The notes beneath the pieces are model-generated. The model did not search any database and was not told where the DNA came from. It saw only the letters and a program-made list of their open reading frames with translations. Position numbers and translations under genes: made by a program. A stretch of 64,000 nucleotides of DNA from Faecalicatena contorta (GTDB lineage: Bacteria > Bacillota > Clostridia > Lachnospirales > Lachnospiraceae): the NCBI RefSeq assembly GCF_021531975.1, contig NZ_JAFBIY010000007.1:1-64000 (forward strand), read 5' to 3'. This document shows, piece by piece, positions 52,652 through 61,592 of the stretch (the first letter of the stretch is position 1; every line of letters begins with the position of its first letter).

Positions 52652-53714
52652 GAAGGATATTGTCTCTTATAATTATGAAGAATTACAGTGTGAACTTGAG
52701 AAAATGGGTGAAAAACCGTTTCGAAGCAGACAGATATATGCGTGGCTTCATGAGAAACTGGTGGACAGTTTTGATGAGATGACGAACCTGTCGAAGGCGC
52801 TTCGTGAAAAGCTGGCACAGGAATATGAGATAAAGAAAGTGGAAGTCGTTGCGCATCAGGTGTCAAAGGTGGATCCGACGGAGAAGTTCTTGTTTGAGCT
52901 TTTCGATGGAAACTGTATCGAAAGTGTGCTGATGAAGTATAACTATGGAAATTCTGTATGCATCTCTTCACAGGTAGGATGCCGTATGGGATGCCGTTTC
53001 TGCGCTTCCACAATCGATGGACTGGAGAGAAATCTGGAAGTTTCTGAGATGCTCCGGCAGATCTATAAGATACAGAGAATCAGCGGTGAAAGAGTATCGA
53101 ATGTCGTGATCATGGGGACCGGCGAGCCGCTTGATAATTACGACAATTTCGTCAAGTTCATACATATGCTGAGTGATACACATGGACTGCACATCAGTCA
53201 GCGAAATATTACCGCATCAACGTGCGGTATCGTGCCAAATATGCGCAGGCTTGCTGATGAGGGACTGCAGATCACTCTGGCGTTGTCACTTCATGGGTCA
53301 AGTCAGGAAAAGCGGAAAAAGCTGATGCCGGTAGCAAATAAATATGATCTGAAAGAAGTCCTTTCGGCGTGTGATTATTATTTTGAAAAAACAGGTCGGA
53401 GAGTGACCTTTGAATATAGTCTTGTAGCAGGAGTGAATGACAGGGAAGAGGATAAGGAAGAGCTGACAGCGCTTCTTGGGAAAAGGAACTGCCATTTGAA
53501 TCTGATTCCGGTAAATCCAATTAAAGAGAGAGACTTTAAAAAGCCGGATAGCAAAAAAGCGGCAGAATTTCAAAATAAACTTGAAAAAAACGGAATAAAT
53601 GTTACTATAAGAAGGGAAAGAGGCTCCGATATTGACGGAGCTTGTGGACAGCTGCGAAGACGCTATGCTGCTGCGAAAGAGGAGAAACCAGATGAAATTA
53701 TATGCAATGACTGA
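52644..53714 (+). CDS. rlmN: Dual-specificity RNA methyltransferase RlmN
   Basis: This 356-residue radical SAM enzyme methylates C2 of A2503 in 23S rRNA and A37 in some tRNAs. The cluster motif is GCRMGCRFCAS, MGTGEPLDNYDN binds SAM, and the methyl-carrying cysteine near the end lies in GACGQLRR. The start at 52644 follows AGAAGGAGA and lies inside the rsmB end; an upstream in-frame ATG at 52599 is deep in rsmB. The end overlaps prpC by 23 bases. Confidence 0.96.
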   Translation: MSKKDIVSYNYEELQCELEKMGEKPFRSRQIYAWLHEKLVDSFDEMTNLSKALREKLAQEYEIKKVEVVAHQVSKVDPTEKFLFELFDGNCIESVLMKYNYGNSVCISSQVGCRMGCRFCASTIDGLERNLEVSEMLRQIYKIQRISGERVSNVVIMGTGEPLDNYDNFVKFIHMLSDTHGLHISQRNITASTCGIVPNMRRLADEGLQITLALSLHGSSQEKRKKLMPVANKYDLKEVLSACDYYFEKTGRRVTFEYSLVAGVNDREEDKEELTALLGKRNCHLNLIPVNPIKERDFKKPDSKKAAEFQNKLEKNGINVTIRRERGSDIDGACGQLRRRYAAAKEEKPDEIICND

Positions 53715-54435
53715 TGTGGGTCGAAAACGTGAAGTGAATCAGGATTTCGTATATGTGACGGATAAGCCGGTAGGACCATTTCCCAATCTTCTTGTGGTTG
53801 CCGACGGAATGGGAGGCCACAAGGCCGGAGATTTTGCGTCAAAATATACAGTTAAGGTGCTTCTCGAGGAGCTTGAGAAGACGCCGCTTGACAAACCGGA
53901 AGAGATCCTGCAGAGTGTTGTTACAGTCGCGAATCATAAGCTCATTAAGGCTGCCCAGTCTGATGTGAAGCTGGAAGGTATGGGAACGACACTGGTGGCG
54001 GCAACGGTAATTGGGAATACGTTGTTCTTCTCTAATGTGGGAGACAGCAGGTTATATCTGATCAATGATAAAATCAGGCAGATTTCCAAAGACCATTCCC
54101 TTGTGGAAGAGATGGTAAGACTTGGAGGCATCAAAGCAGAAGAGGCAAAGAATCATCCGGATAAGAATATCATTACGAGGGCTATGGGAGTAAAAGAAGA
54201 CGTTGAAGCGGATATCTATGAGTACAGACTGAAAAAAGGTGACATCATACTGATGTGTACAGATGGTCTGAGCAATATGGTAGAAGATGAAGATATGTTC
54301 GATATTGTTAAGGGAGCAAGAGATATTGTAGAAGCAGTGCAGATGTTGATAGAAAAGGCAAATAGTAATGGTGGGAGAGATAACATAGGGGTTGTTATGG
54401 CAGAGCCACTTGCAAATGAGGTGAGCAGATGGTAA
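53692..54435 (+). CDS. prpC: Protein phosphatase PrpC (PP2C/PPM type)
   Basis: This 247-residue Mn/Mg-dependent Ser/Thr phosphatase shows TDVGRKREVNQDF, VVADGMGGHKAGD, FSNVGDSRLYLI and MCTDGLSNMVED, the four metal-binding PPM motifs. It reverses phosphorylation by the kinase encoded next. The start at 53692 has GAGGAGAAACCAG upstream and gives the usual KLYAMTDVG start. It overlaps rlmN by 23 and prkC by 7 bases, so the three are tightly coupled. Confidence 0.96.
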   Translation: MKLYAMTDVGRKREVNQDFVYVTDKPVGPFPNLLVVADGMGGHKAGDFASKYTVKVLLEELEKTPLDKPEEILQSVVTVANHKLIKAAQSDVKLEGMGTTLVAATVIGNTLFFSNVGDSRLYLINDKIRQISKDHSLVEEMVRLGGIKAEEAKNHPDKNIITRAMGVKEDVEADIYEYRLKKGDIILMCTDGLSNMVEDEDMFDIVKGARDIVEAVQMLIEKANSNGGRDNIGVVMAEPLANEVSRW

Positions 54436-56510
54436 AAGATGGTATTTTTCTTGGTAAAAGGTATGAGGTATTAAGTAAGATCGGCGCAGGCGGAATGGCA
54501 GACGTATACAAAGGAAGAGATACGATGCTGAACCGTTATGTGGCAATTAAGGTGTTGAAGAAGGAATATCGCGAAGATGAGAATTTCGTGCGTAAGTTCC
54601 GTTCTGAAGCACAGGCGGCAGCAGGACTTATGAATCCGAACATTGTAAATGTATATGATGTAGGGGAGGATCGTGGCCTTTATTATATGGTCATGGAGCT
54701 TGTAGAAGGAATTACATTAAAGGAATATATAGATAAAAAGGGAAGACTTTCGCACAGGGAAGTAATCAGTATTGCGATACAGATGTGTACCGGTATCGGT
54801 GCAGCCCATGCGGCAGGTATTATCCATCGCGATATTAAACCGCAGAATATTATTATATCCAGAGATGGCAAAGTGAAGGTTACAGATTTTGGTATTGCAA
54901 AGGCAACTACGTCGAATACAATCAGTTCTAATGCGATGGGTTCTGTACACTATACATCTCCGGAACAGGCAAGAGGTGGTTACAGTGATGCGAAGAGTGA
55001 TATTTATTCCATAGGTATTACATTGTTTGAGATGGTTACAGGCAGGGTGCCTTTTGATGGTGACTCTACCGTTTCTGTCGCGATCAAGCATCTGCAGGAA
55101 GAGATTACACCACCGTCAGAATTTGTGCCGGACATTCCGTATAGTCTGGAGCAGATTATCCTGAAATGTACACAGAAAAATGGAGAGAGAAGATATGCCA
55201 GCACAGCCGAACTGATTCAGGATCTGAAGCGTTCGCTGGTAGATCCAAATGGAAGATTTGTAGTTATTCCTCCGCTTAGAAATGCAGACACGGTTATTAT
55301 CACAGATGAAGAACTGGATGATATCCGCCAGTCATATGATTATGATGATGACGATTATGATTATGATGATGACGGATACGACGATGACGATTATGGTGAT
55401 GATGACGATTATGACTATGATGACGATGACTACGATTATGATGATGACGATGATGACTACGGATATGACAGCAAGAAGCGTACTAAGAAAGGCAAGAAGG
55501 GCAGAAAAGGCTCAGAAGAAGTAAATCCGCGTATGAACAAAGTCATGAAGATACTTATGATCGTAGTAGTAGTGATCATTCTTTTCATTGCCATATTTGC
55601 TATTGGTAAAGCGGCCGGAATCTTTAAGTCTTTCGGTTCGGGAGTTACTGCTGAAGAAGATGAAAAGCAGGTAACCGTACCGGATGTTGTAGGAAAGACA
55701 GAGGAAGAAGCAAAGGAGATACTGAAAAAGAAAAAGCTTGGCTGTAAGGTTGTCGAGAGAAAAGAGTCTGATAAATATGAAGAGGGTACAGTAAGCGAAC
55801 AGAAGACAAAGGCAGGGACAAAGGTTAAGCAGAATACGACGATCCAGATCGTAGTCAGCTCCGGACTTGTGGGAGAGGAACTTTCAGTTCCGGATGTCAG
55901 TGGAATGAGCGAAGCAGATGCGCAGAAGGAACTGGAAAGAGCCGGATTTGAAAAGATTTCTTCGGAATTCCAGTATGACGATAATGTGGCAGAGGGAGAT
56001 GTTATCGGTACAACTCCGGCTGCAAACTCCAAAGCAACGAAAGAAACAGAGATTAAGATGATCGTCAGCAAAGGTGCAGAGAAGAAGACGGTGCCAAATG
56101 TTGTGGGCCAGGCAGATGCAGATGCACAGAATGCCATTACAAGTGCCGGTCTTACGGTAGGAACTGTTTCTTACCAGCACGATGACAGTGTACCGAAAGG
56201 AAATGTTATTTCACAGAGCGTGGCCGGCGGCAAAAAGGTTGCGGGTGGAACTGCGATCAGTATCGTAGTCAGCACCGGATCTGATAAAATATCTGTTCAG
56301 AACTTTGTGGGCAGTTACGAAAGCGAACTGTTAGAGTGGGCAAAAAATAATGGATTAAATGCAACCGCTCAGAAATATGAGAATAGTAATAACTATCCGG
56401 AAGGCACGATTATTTCACAGAAACCATCTTCCGGCAGTGTGTCCAAAGGTAGTACGATTACTTATGTATTAAGTCTGGGACCACAGTCAGGTGATGCTGA
56501 TGGTGAATAA
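54429..56510 (+). CDS. prkC: PASTA-domain serine/threonine protein kinase PrkC (Stk1/PknB-like)
   Basis: The protein has 693 residues. The kinase domain (about 8-275) has the glycine loop IGAGGMADVYKG, AIKVLKK, HRDIKPQNIII, DFGIAKA and SPEQARGG. Residues about 293-345 form an extreme Asp/Tyr-rich tract coded by GAT/GAC/TAT repeats. It is followed by a lysine-rich patch (KKRTKKGKKGRKG), one membrane helix (about 372-394) and four outside PASTA repeats (starting near 412, 484, 553 and 620), the last one divergent. It senses peptidoglycan fragments or lipid II and phosphorylates division and wall proteins. The acidic tract is not usual for the family. Confidence 0.95.
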   Translation: MVKDGIFLGKRYEVLSKIGAGGMADVYKGRDTMLNRYVAIKVLKKEYREDENFVRKFRSEAQAAAGLMNPNIVNVYDVGEDRGLYYMVMELVEGITLKEYIDKKGRLSHREVISIAIQMCTGIGAAHAAGIIHRDIKPQNIIISRDGKVKVTDFGIAKATTSNTISSNAMGSVHYTSPEQARGGYSDAKSDIYSIGITLFEMVTGRVPFDGDSTVSVAIKHLQEEITPPSEFVPDIPYSLEQIILKCTQKNGERRYASTAELIQDLKRSLVDPNGRFVVIPPLRNADTVIITDEELDDIRQSYDYDDDDYDYDDDGYDDDDYGDDDDYDYDDDDYDYDDDDDDYGYDSKKRTKKGKKGRKGSEEVNPRMNKVMKILMIVVVVIILFIAIFAIGKAAGIFKSFGSGVTAEEDEKQVTVPDVVGKTEEEAKEILKKKKLGCKVVERKESDKYEEGTVSEQKTKAGTKVKQNTTIQIVVSSGLVGEELSVPDVSGMSEADAQKELERAGFEKISSEFQYDDNVAEGDVIGTTPAANSKATKETEIKMIVSKGAEKKTVPNVVGQADADAQNAITSAGLTVGTVSYQHDDSVPKGNVISQSVAGGKKVAGGTAISIVVSTGSDKISVQNFVGSYESELLEWAKNNGLNATAQKYENSNNYPEGTIISQKPSSGSVSKGSTITYVLSLGPQSGDADGE

Positions 56511-56533
56511 GACAAAGCAGGGCAGATAATTAT

Positions 56534-57412
56534 ATGCAGGGAAAGATTGTAAAAGGAATTGCCGGATTCTACTACGTTCACGTAGTAGAATCCGGTGTTT
56601 ATGAATGTAAAGCCAAAGGTGTATTTCGAAAAGAAAAGATGAAGCCGCTGGTAGGAGATAATGTTGAGATAGAAATTCTGGACGAAAATACGAAAGAAGG
56701 GAATATCATCCAGATATTGCCCAGGATCAACGAGCTGATTCGTCCTGCGGTAGCTAATATAGATCAGGTACTGGTTGTATTTGCAGTGACAAAACCCAAG
56801 CCTCATTTTAACCTCTTAGACAGATTCCTGGTAATGATGCAGAGCAAGGATATTCCAGTTGTTCTTTGCTTTAATAAGGAAGATATTGCATCTGAGAAGG
56901 AAGTAGAAGAATTGAAGGCTGTTTATGCAGGTTGTGGATGCTCTCTTGTATTTACAAGTGCATTAAAAAACTGGAATATGAATCAGGTGCATGAGCTGCT
57001 TCGAGGGAAGACGACCGCGATCGCAGGCCCTTCAGGGGTGGGTAAGTCCTCTATGATCAACGTATTGCAGCCACAGGCAAATATGGAAACAGGAAGTATC
57101 AGTCGTAAGATTGAACGAGGAAAACATACAACAAGACATTCAGAACTGTTTCCGATTGATGAGGATTCTTATATTATGGATACCCCGGGGTTTAGTTCAC
57201 TTTATGTAAATGAATTTGATAAAGAAGAACTGAAGTATTACTTTCCTGAATTTTCTCCTTATGAAGGAAAGTGCAGGTTTCATGGGTGTGATCATGTCCA
57301 TGAACCGGGATGTGCAGTAAAAGAAGCAGTAGAGGAAGGAAAGATTCATCCTATCCGATATGAAGATTATCTGGAGATGTATGAGGAATTAAAGAATAAG
57401 AGGAGGTACTGA
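56534..57412 (+). CDS. rsgA: Ribosome small-subunit-dependent GTPase RsgA
   Basis: This 292-residue circularly permuted GTPase has an N-terminal OB fold (1-70), then G4 CFNKED, G1 GPSGVGKSSMIN, G3 DTPGF, and a zinc domain (CRFHGCDHVHEPGC). It helps 30S maturation. The ATG at 56534 gives the usual start QGKIVKGIAGFYYV; its ribosome site is weak (AGGGCAG). A 16-bp perfect inverted repeat lies in codons 10-20 (separate entry). Confidence 0.95.
   Translation: MQGKIVKGIAGFYYVHVVESGVYECKAKGVFRKEKMKPLVGDNVEIEILDENTKEGNIIQILPRINELIRPAVANIDQVLVVFAVTKPKPHFNLLDRFLVMMQSKDIPVVLCFNKEDIASEKEVEELKAVYAGCGCSLVFTSALKNWNMNQVHELLRGKTTAIAGPSGVGKSSMINVLQPQANMETGSISRKIERGKHTTRHSELFPIDEDSYIMDTPGFSSLYVNEFDKEELKYYFPEFSPYEGKCRFHGCDHVHEPGCAVKEAVEEGKIHPIRYEDYLEMYEELKNKRRY
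56562..56595 (+). promoter_or_regulatory. Perfect 16-bp inverted repeat inside the rsgA reading frame
   Basis: CCGGATTCTACTACGT (56562-56577) and its exact complement (56580-56595) are separated by two bases (TC) and begin 28 bases after the start codon. In mRNA this would form a very stable hairpin that could slow early elongation or regulate rsgA; as DNA it could be a protein-binding site. Confidence 0.55.
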
Positions 57413-57413
57413 T

Positions 57414-58076
57414 ATGAATTATGTTTTGGCGCCATCTATTTTGTCGGCGGATTTTAAAGTGCTTGGAGAACAGATTAGACTTACAGAGGAAAATGGAGCA
57501 AAATACCTTCATTTTGATGTAATGGATGGAATGTTTGTGCCAAGTATTTCTTTTGGTATGCCGGTACTTAAGTCTATTCGCAGCGCGACCGGACAGGTTA
57601 TGGATGCGCATCTTATGGTGGAAGAACCAATCCGATATGTAGAGGCATTTAAGAATGCAGGAGCAGATATCGTGACGGTACACCTGGAGGCATGTAAGGA
57701 CGTTGATGCAACGATTGCGAAAATCCGGGAGTGTGGTATGAAAGTTGGTCTTTCTATTTGTCCGGAGACGGATGCGAAGGAAGTAGAAGGGCTTCTTGCG
57801 AAAATAGACATGCTTCTTGTAATGAGTGTACATCCGGGATTTGGCGGTCAGAAATTCATACCGGAATCTTTGGATAAGATACGTACGATCCGCAGGATGA
57901 TTAATGAGCAGGGACTGAATGTAGATATTCAGGTAGATGGTGGAATCTATCTGACAAATGTTCGTGAAGTGTTGGATGCAGGCGCAAACATAATTGTTGC
58001 AGGTTCGGCAGTTTTTGGTGGAAATCCGGCAGAAACTACAAAAGAATTTATGGAGATTTTAAAGGATTATGAGTAA
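57414..58076 (+). CDS. rpe: Ribulose-phosphate 3-epimerase
   Basis: This 220-residue TIM-barrel enzyme interconverts ribulose-5-P and xylulose-5-P. The motifs are APSILSADF, HFDVMDGMFVPSISFG (metal His/Asp), DAHLMVEEP, MSVHPGFGGQKFI and VDGGI. AGAGGAGGTACTGAT precedes the ATG, and the gene starts 1 base after the rsgA stop. It overlaps thiN by 8 bases. Confidence 0.97.
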   Translation: MNYVLAPSILSADFKVLGEQIRLTEENGAKYLHFDVMDGMFVPSISFGMPVLKSIRSATGQVMDAHLMVEEPIRYVEAFKNAGADIVTVHLEACKDVDATIAKIRECGMKVGLSICPETDAKEVEGLLAKIDMLLVMSVHPGFGGQKFIPESLDKIRTIRRMINEQGLNVDIQVDGGIYLTNVREVLDAGANIIVAGSAVFGGNPAETTKEFMEILKDYE

Positions 58077-58728
58077 AAGAATTATAATTGTGAGTGGGGG
58101 AGAGCTGGATGATGAGTTTACACTTTCAGTTCTGCATGCTCCGGAAAATCACAATGTGATCGGTGTAGACAAAGGGATGGAGTTTTTGTATAGACATCAT
58201 ATTACACCAAGTTATATTGTAGGAGACTTTGACAGCGTGGACAGGGAAATTGCAGATTATTACCGGGAACAGACATCGGTACCGATCCGGGAATATAATC
58301 CGGTAAAGGATGCTTCGGATACGGAAATCGCAGTTCGGCTTGCCATGACGCTCGGTTGTGATGAACTCTGGATTCTTGGAGCGACCGGCGGAAGAATCGA
58401 TCATTTGTGGGCGAACGTTCAGACGCTTACGATTCCGTTCCGGTCGGGCATTGATGCGCAGATTCTGGATAAGCAGAACCGGATTCGCCTGATCGGAGGA
58501 GATACGGTGCTGAAGAAGGATGAAGCATATGGACCGTATTTTTCTGTTTTCCCTCTAGGCCAGGAGGTGCTTGGATTTAATATCATCGGAGCAAAATATC
58601 CGTTAAAGGATCATGTTCTGACACCATATGACAGCCTTTGTGTAAGTAATCAGATTGAAGGTGAACAGGTGGAAATACAGTTTCCGGTGGGAACCGTGAT
58701 CTTGATGGAAACACGTGACAGAAAATAA
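58069..58728 (+). CDS. thiN: Thiamine diphosphokinase
   Basis: This 219-residue enzyme makes thiamine diphosphate from thiamine and ATP. DKGMEFLYRHHITPSYIVGDFDSVD is the catalytic Asp-rich region, DASDTEIAVRLA and ILGATGGRIDHLWAN are substrate-binding regions, and a small beta-sandwich C-domain begins near residue 140. It matches yloS/thiN at this position in the B. subtilis cluster. It starts within the rpe end. Confidence 0.94.
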   Translation: MSKRIIIVSGGELDDEFTLSVLHAPENHNVIGVDKGMEFLYRHHITPSYIVGDFDSVDREIADYYREQTSVPIREYNPVKDASDTEIAVRLAMTLGCDELWILGATGGRIDHLWANVQTLTIPFRSGIDAQILDKQNRIRLIGGDTVLKKDEAYGPYFSVFPLGQEVLGFNIIGAKYPLKDHVLTPYDSLCVSNQIEGEQVEIQFPVGTVILMETRDRK

Positions 58729-58778
58729 GATAAATTATAACAAATAGGAAATTACGTTTAGAAGGAGAATAATAAATT

Positions 58779-59879
58779 ATGAAATTAGGTATTGTAGGAT
58801 TGCCGAATGTCGGAAAGAGTACATTGTTCAACTCCCTTACAAAAGCGGGGGCAGAGTCGGCAAATTATCCGTTCTGTACCATTGACCCTAATGTGGGTGT
58901 TGTAACGGTACCGGACGAGAGACTGAATGTGCTTGGCGAGATGTATCATACGAAAAAGATTATTCCGGCAGCCATTGAATTTGTAGATATTGCAGGTCTG
59001 GTAAAGGGAGCTTCCAAGGGAGAAGGACTTGGAAACCAGTTTCTCGCAAATATCCGTGAAGTAGATGCTATTGTACATGTTGTCAGATGTTTTGAAGATT
59101 CAAATATTGTACATGTTGATGGTAGTATCAATCCGCTTCGTGATATTGAGACGATTAACCTTGAATTAATTTTTTCTGATCTGGAAATCCTTGAGAGGAG
59201 GATTGCAAAGACAACAAAGGTTGCAAGAAATGATAAGACAGCAGCCAAAGAACTTGCATTTTTAGAGAAGATTAAAGCGCATCTGGAAGAAGGTCGCCTC
59301 GCAAAAACTTTTGATGGTGCAGAAGATGAGGACGAGCAGGAATGGCTTGCAGGGTATAACCTTCTGACTTACAAACCGGTTATCTATGCGGCAAATGTTG
59401 CAGAAGATGATCTGGCAGATGACGGTGCTTCGAATGCCGGTGTAGAAAAAGTGCGTGAGTATGCAGCAAAAGAAGAAAGTGAAGTGTTCGTTGTATGTGC
59501 ACAGATTGAGCAGGAGATTGCAGAACTTGATGATGATGAGAAGAAGATGTTCCTGGAGGAACTCGGTCTTCAGGAATCTGGTCTGGAAAAACTGATTAAG
59601 GCAAGCTATAAGCTTCTCGGACTGATCAGTTACCTGACGGCAGGTGAGCCGGAGGTTCGTGCATGGACAATTACAAAAGGTACAAAAGCACCGCAGGCAG
59701 CCGGAAAAATTCATACAGACTTTGAGCGTGGATTTATTCGTGCTGAAGTAGTATCTTATGATGATCTGATTGCCTGTGGCAGCCATACAGCAGCAAAAGA
59801 GAAAGGACTGATCCGCCTGGAAGGCAAAGAATATGTTGTACAGGACGGAGATATCATGCTCTTTAGATTTAATGTATAG
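58779..59879 (+). CDS. ychF: Redox-regulated ATPase YchF (OLA1 family)
   Basis: This 366-residue Obg-like P-loop protein has Walker [10 protein letters not shown] at the very start, switch region [17 protein letters not shown], an altered G4 (YAANVAED where GTPases have NKxD, explaining ATP preference), a coiled-coil insert (about 130-200) and a C-terminal TGS domain (about 280-362). It acts in ribosome-linked stress control. AGAAGGAGAATAATAAATT precedes the ATG. Confidence 0.96.
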   Translation: MKLGIVGLPNVGKSTLFNSLTKAGAESANYPFCTIDPNVGVVTVPDERLNVLGEMYHTKKIIPAAIEFVDIAGLVKGASKGEGLGNQFLANIREVDAIVHVVRCFEDSNIVHVDGSINPLRDIETINLELIFSDLEILERRIAKTTKVARNDKTAAKELAFLEKIKAHLEEGRLAKTFDGAEDEDEQEWLAGYNLLTYKPVIYAANVAEDDLADDGASNAGVEKVREYAAKEESEVFVVCAQIEQEIAELDDDEKKMFLEELGLQESGLEKLIKASYKLLGLISYLTAGEPEVRAWTITKGTKAPQAAGKIHTDFERGFIRAEVVSYDDLIACGSHTAAKEKGLIRLEGKEYVVQDGDIMLFRFNV

Positions 59880-59891
59880 GAGGAATGGGTT

Positions 59892-60749
59892 TTGACGAAT
59901 CAAATGATAGAATTTCCTCATCTGGGGATTTCTCTGTCGTCCGTCGGAGATCACATTACCATTTTTGGATTTGATATTGCATATTATGGAATTATTATTG
60001 GTCTGGGTATTCTTGCAGGACTTCTTATAGCTGTAGCAGAGGCAAAAAAGACCGGTCAGAATCCGGAGGATTACTATGACCTTGTGATTTATGCTGTGAT
60101 TTTTTCCATCATCGGTGCAAGAGCTTATTATGTTGCTTTTTCGTGGGATATGTATGCAGGAGACTGGAAAAGTATATTTAATCTCAGAGAAGGCGGCCTT
60201 GCCATTTACGGTGGAGTGATTGCGGCAATTATTACGGTATTTGTGTTTGCAAGGATAAAGGGCCTGTCAGCACCACTCATATTCGATACGGCGGGACTCG
60301 GTCTGGTGGCAGGTCAGGCGATTGGACGCTGGGGCAATTTCTTTAACCGTGAGGCGTTCGGTGAGTATACAGACAGCCTGTTTGCAATGAAGCTTCCGGT
60401 GGATGCAGTCAGAAGCTCAGATATAACTACACTTATGCGGGAGCATATGGAAGTAGTGGACGGAGTTTCCTTTATTCAGGTTCATCCAACCTTCCTGTAT
60501 GAATCTATGTGGTGCCTTATGGTATTGGCAATTATGCTCCTGTATCACAGACATAAGAAATTTGACGGGGAAGTATTTCTTGTATATTTATGCGGATACG
60601 GACTTGGCAGAGTATGGATCGAAGGGTTACGTACTGACCAGCTTCTCATTCCTGGAATCGGGCTGCCGGTTTCCCAGATCCTTGCAGGAGTGATGGTAGT
60701 TGTATCTGTGGGATTGATCGTGTATAAAAGAAATAGGAATTTAGTATAG
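59892..60749 (+). CDS. lgt: Prolipoprotein diacylglyceryl transferase Lgt
   Basis: This 285-residue membrane enzyme has about seven helices. It moves diacylglycerol from phosphatidylglycerol to the lipobox cysteine. The marks are YYGIIIGLGILAGLL, GLAIYGGVIAA, the signature GRWGNFFNREAFG and a HPTFLYESMW segment. The start is UUG at 59892, 7 bases after AGGAGGA; an ATG at 59904 is further from the site. The last residues (NLV) and stop are coded by the inverted repeat of element copy C, which begins at 60736, so the native C-terminus was probably replaced. Confidence 0.95.
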   Translation: MTNQMIEFPHLGISLSSVGDHITIFGFDIAYYGIIIGLGILAGLLIAVAEAKKTGQNPEDYYDLVIYAVIFSIIGARAYYVAFSWDMYAGDWKSIFNLREGGLAIYGGVIAAIITVFVFARIKGLSAPLIFDTAGLGLVAGQAIGRWGNFFNREAFGEYTDSLFAMKLPVDAVRSSDITTLMREHMEVVDGVSFIQVHPTFLYESMWCLMVLAIMLLYHRHKKFDGEVFLVYLCGYGLGRVWIEGLRTDQLLIPGIGLPVSQILAGVMVVVSVGLIVYKRNRNLV

Positions 60750-61590
60750 TAAGTGGTGCGCGGATGTTGCTCAGATACCTTGCTACGACGCGTTCGACTT
60801 TACGACTAGCTCACGAATCTATAAGAGCCCAGAAAACAAACAGGAATCAAAGTTTGTTTTCTGGGCTCTAACAGCTTCGGAGCGGATTCTCCAAGTCTTC
60901 CGCTTACCTCCGCAAAGCATCTTAGCGACATCCGCTACCATTTACTGTACTGGCAATTCGGGTATAATTGTACGTTATACTGTATTGGCATAATAATATT
61001 TTCTTAAGTGAAAGAACATGTTACTATGCCAATAATTTAGCGGTAACACTTGAGCTATGCGGCTTCAGTATTTTATTTAGAAGATGTGCATTCGGCAGGA
61101 TGGCAAGCTCTTTTTCATTCCCCGACAGCGAAAAAGAAAATATGTACTGAATTTTTTTAGAACCAAATCATTTCCTCAGAAATAAAACAACAAAATTGAA
61201 TGACTTTTCCGTTTATATGTTCATTCAAATATGTTTTTTTTCTATCTGGAGCTGACTTCGACCTCCCAAAATTCATTACAATTCTTTACTTTTACATATA
61301 GAAGCTGAAAAGACTAGATACATAACATATTTTACCAACAAACTGAGGCGTTCATTTTTACTCCGAATTGCCAGTACAGTAAATGGTAGAAGGTGATATA
61401 TTTCTATATGGTGACGGTAAGCGGAAGTCCTGGAAAATCCAGCCCGAAGCTGTTAGAGCCAGAACAACAGACAATTCGTTCACTGTCTGTTGTTCTGGCT
61501 CTTATAGATTCGTGGCTTAGTTGTAAGGACGGACGCATCGGAGACATATAGAAATATATCAACTGCGCACCACTTACTATACTAAATTCC
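60736..61590. repeat. Large palindromic-armed element, copy C (complete)
   Basis: This 855-bp non-coding block is bounded by a perfect 25-bp inverted repeat (60736-60760 and 61566-61590, outer bases GGAATTTAGTATAGTAAG). The left arm is 60736-60960 and the right arm 61364-61590; each folds as a long imperfect palindrome. Tip stems are 18 bp (AGAGCCCAGAAAACAAAC, left) and 18-19 bp (AGAGCCAGAACAACAGAC, right). Between them are a variable part with its own hairpin (ATTGGCATA/TATGCCAAT, about 60985-61045) and the core (about 61108-61363) shared with copies A and B. It fills the gap between convergent lgt and hpf, 2 bases from the hpf stop. Confidence 0.92.
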
Positions 61591-61592
61591 TG

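Noticed and set aside
60968-61150. 60-codon open frame inside element copy C
   Set aside because: It covers a hairpin unique to this copy plus core sequence that is read in other frames or stopped in the other copies.
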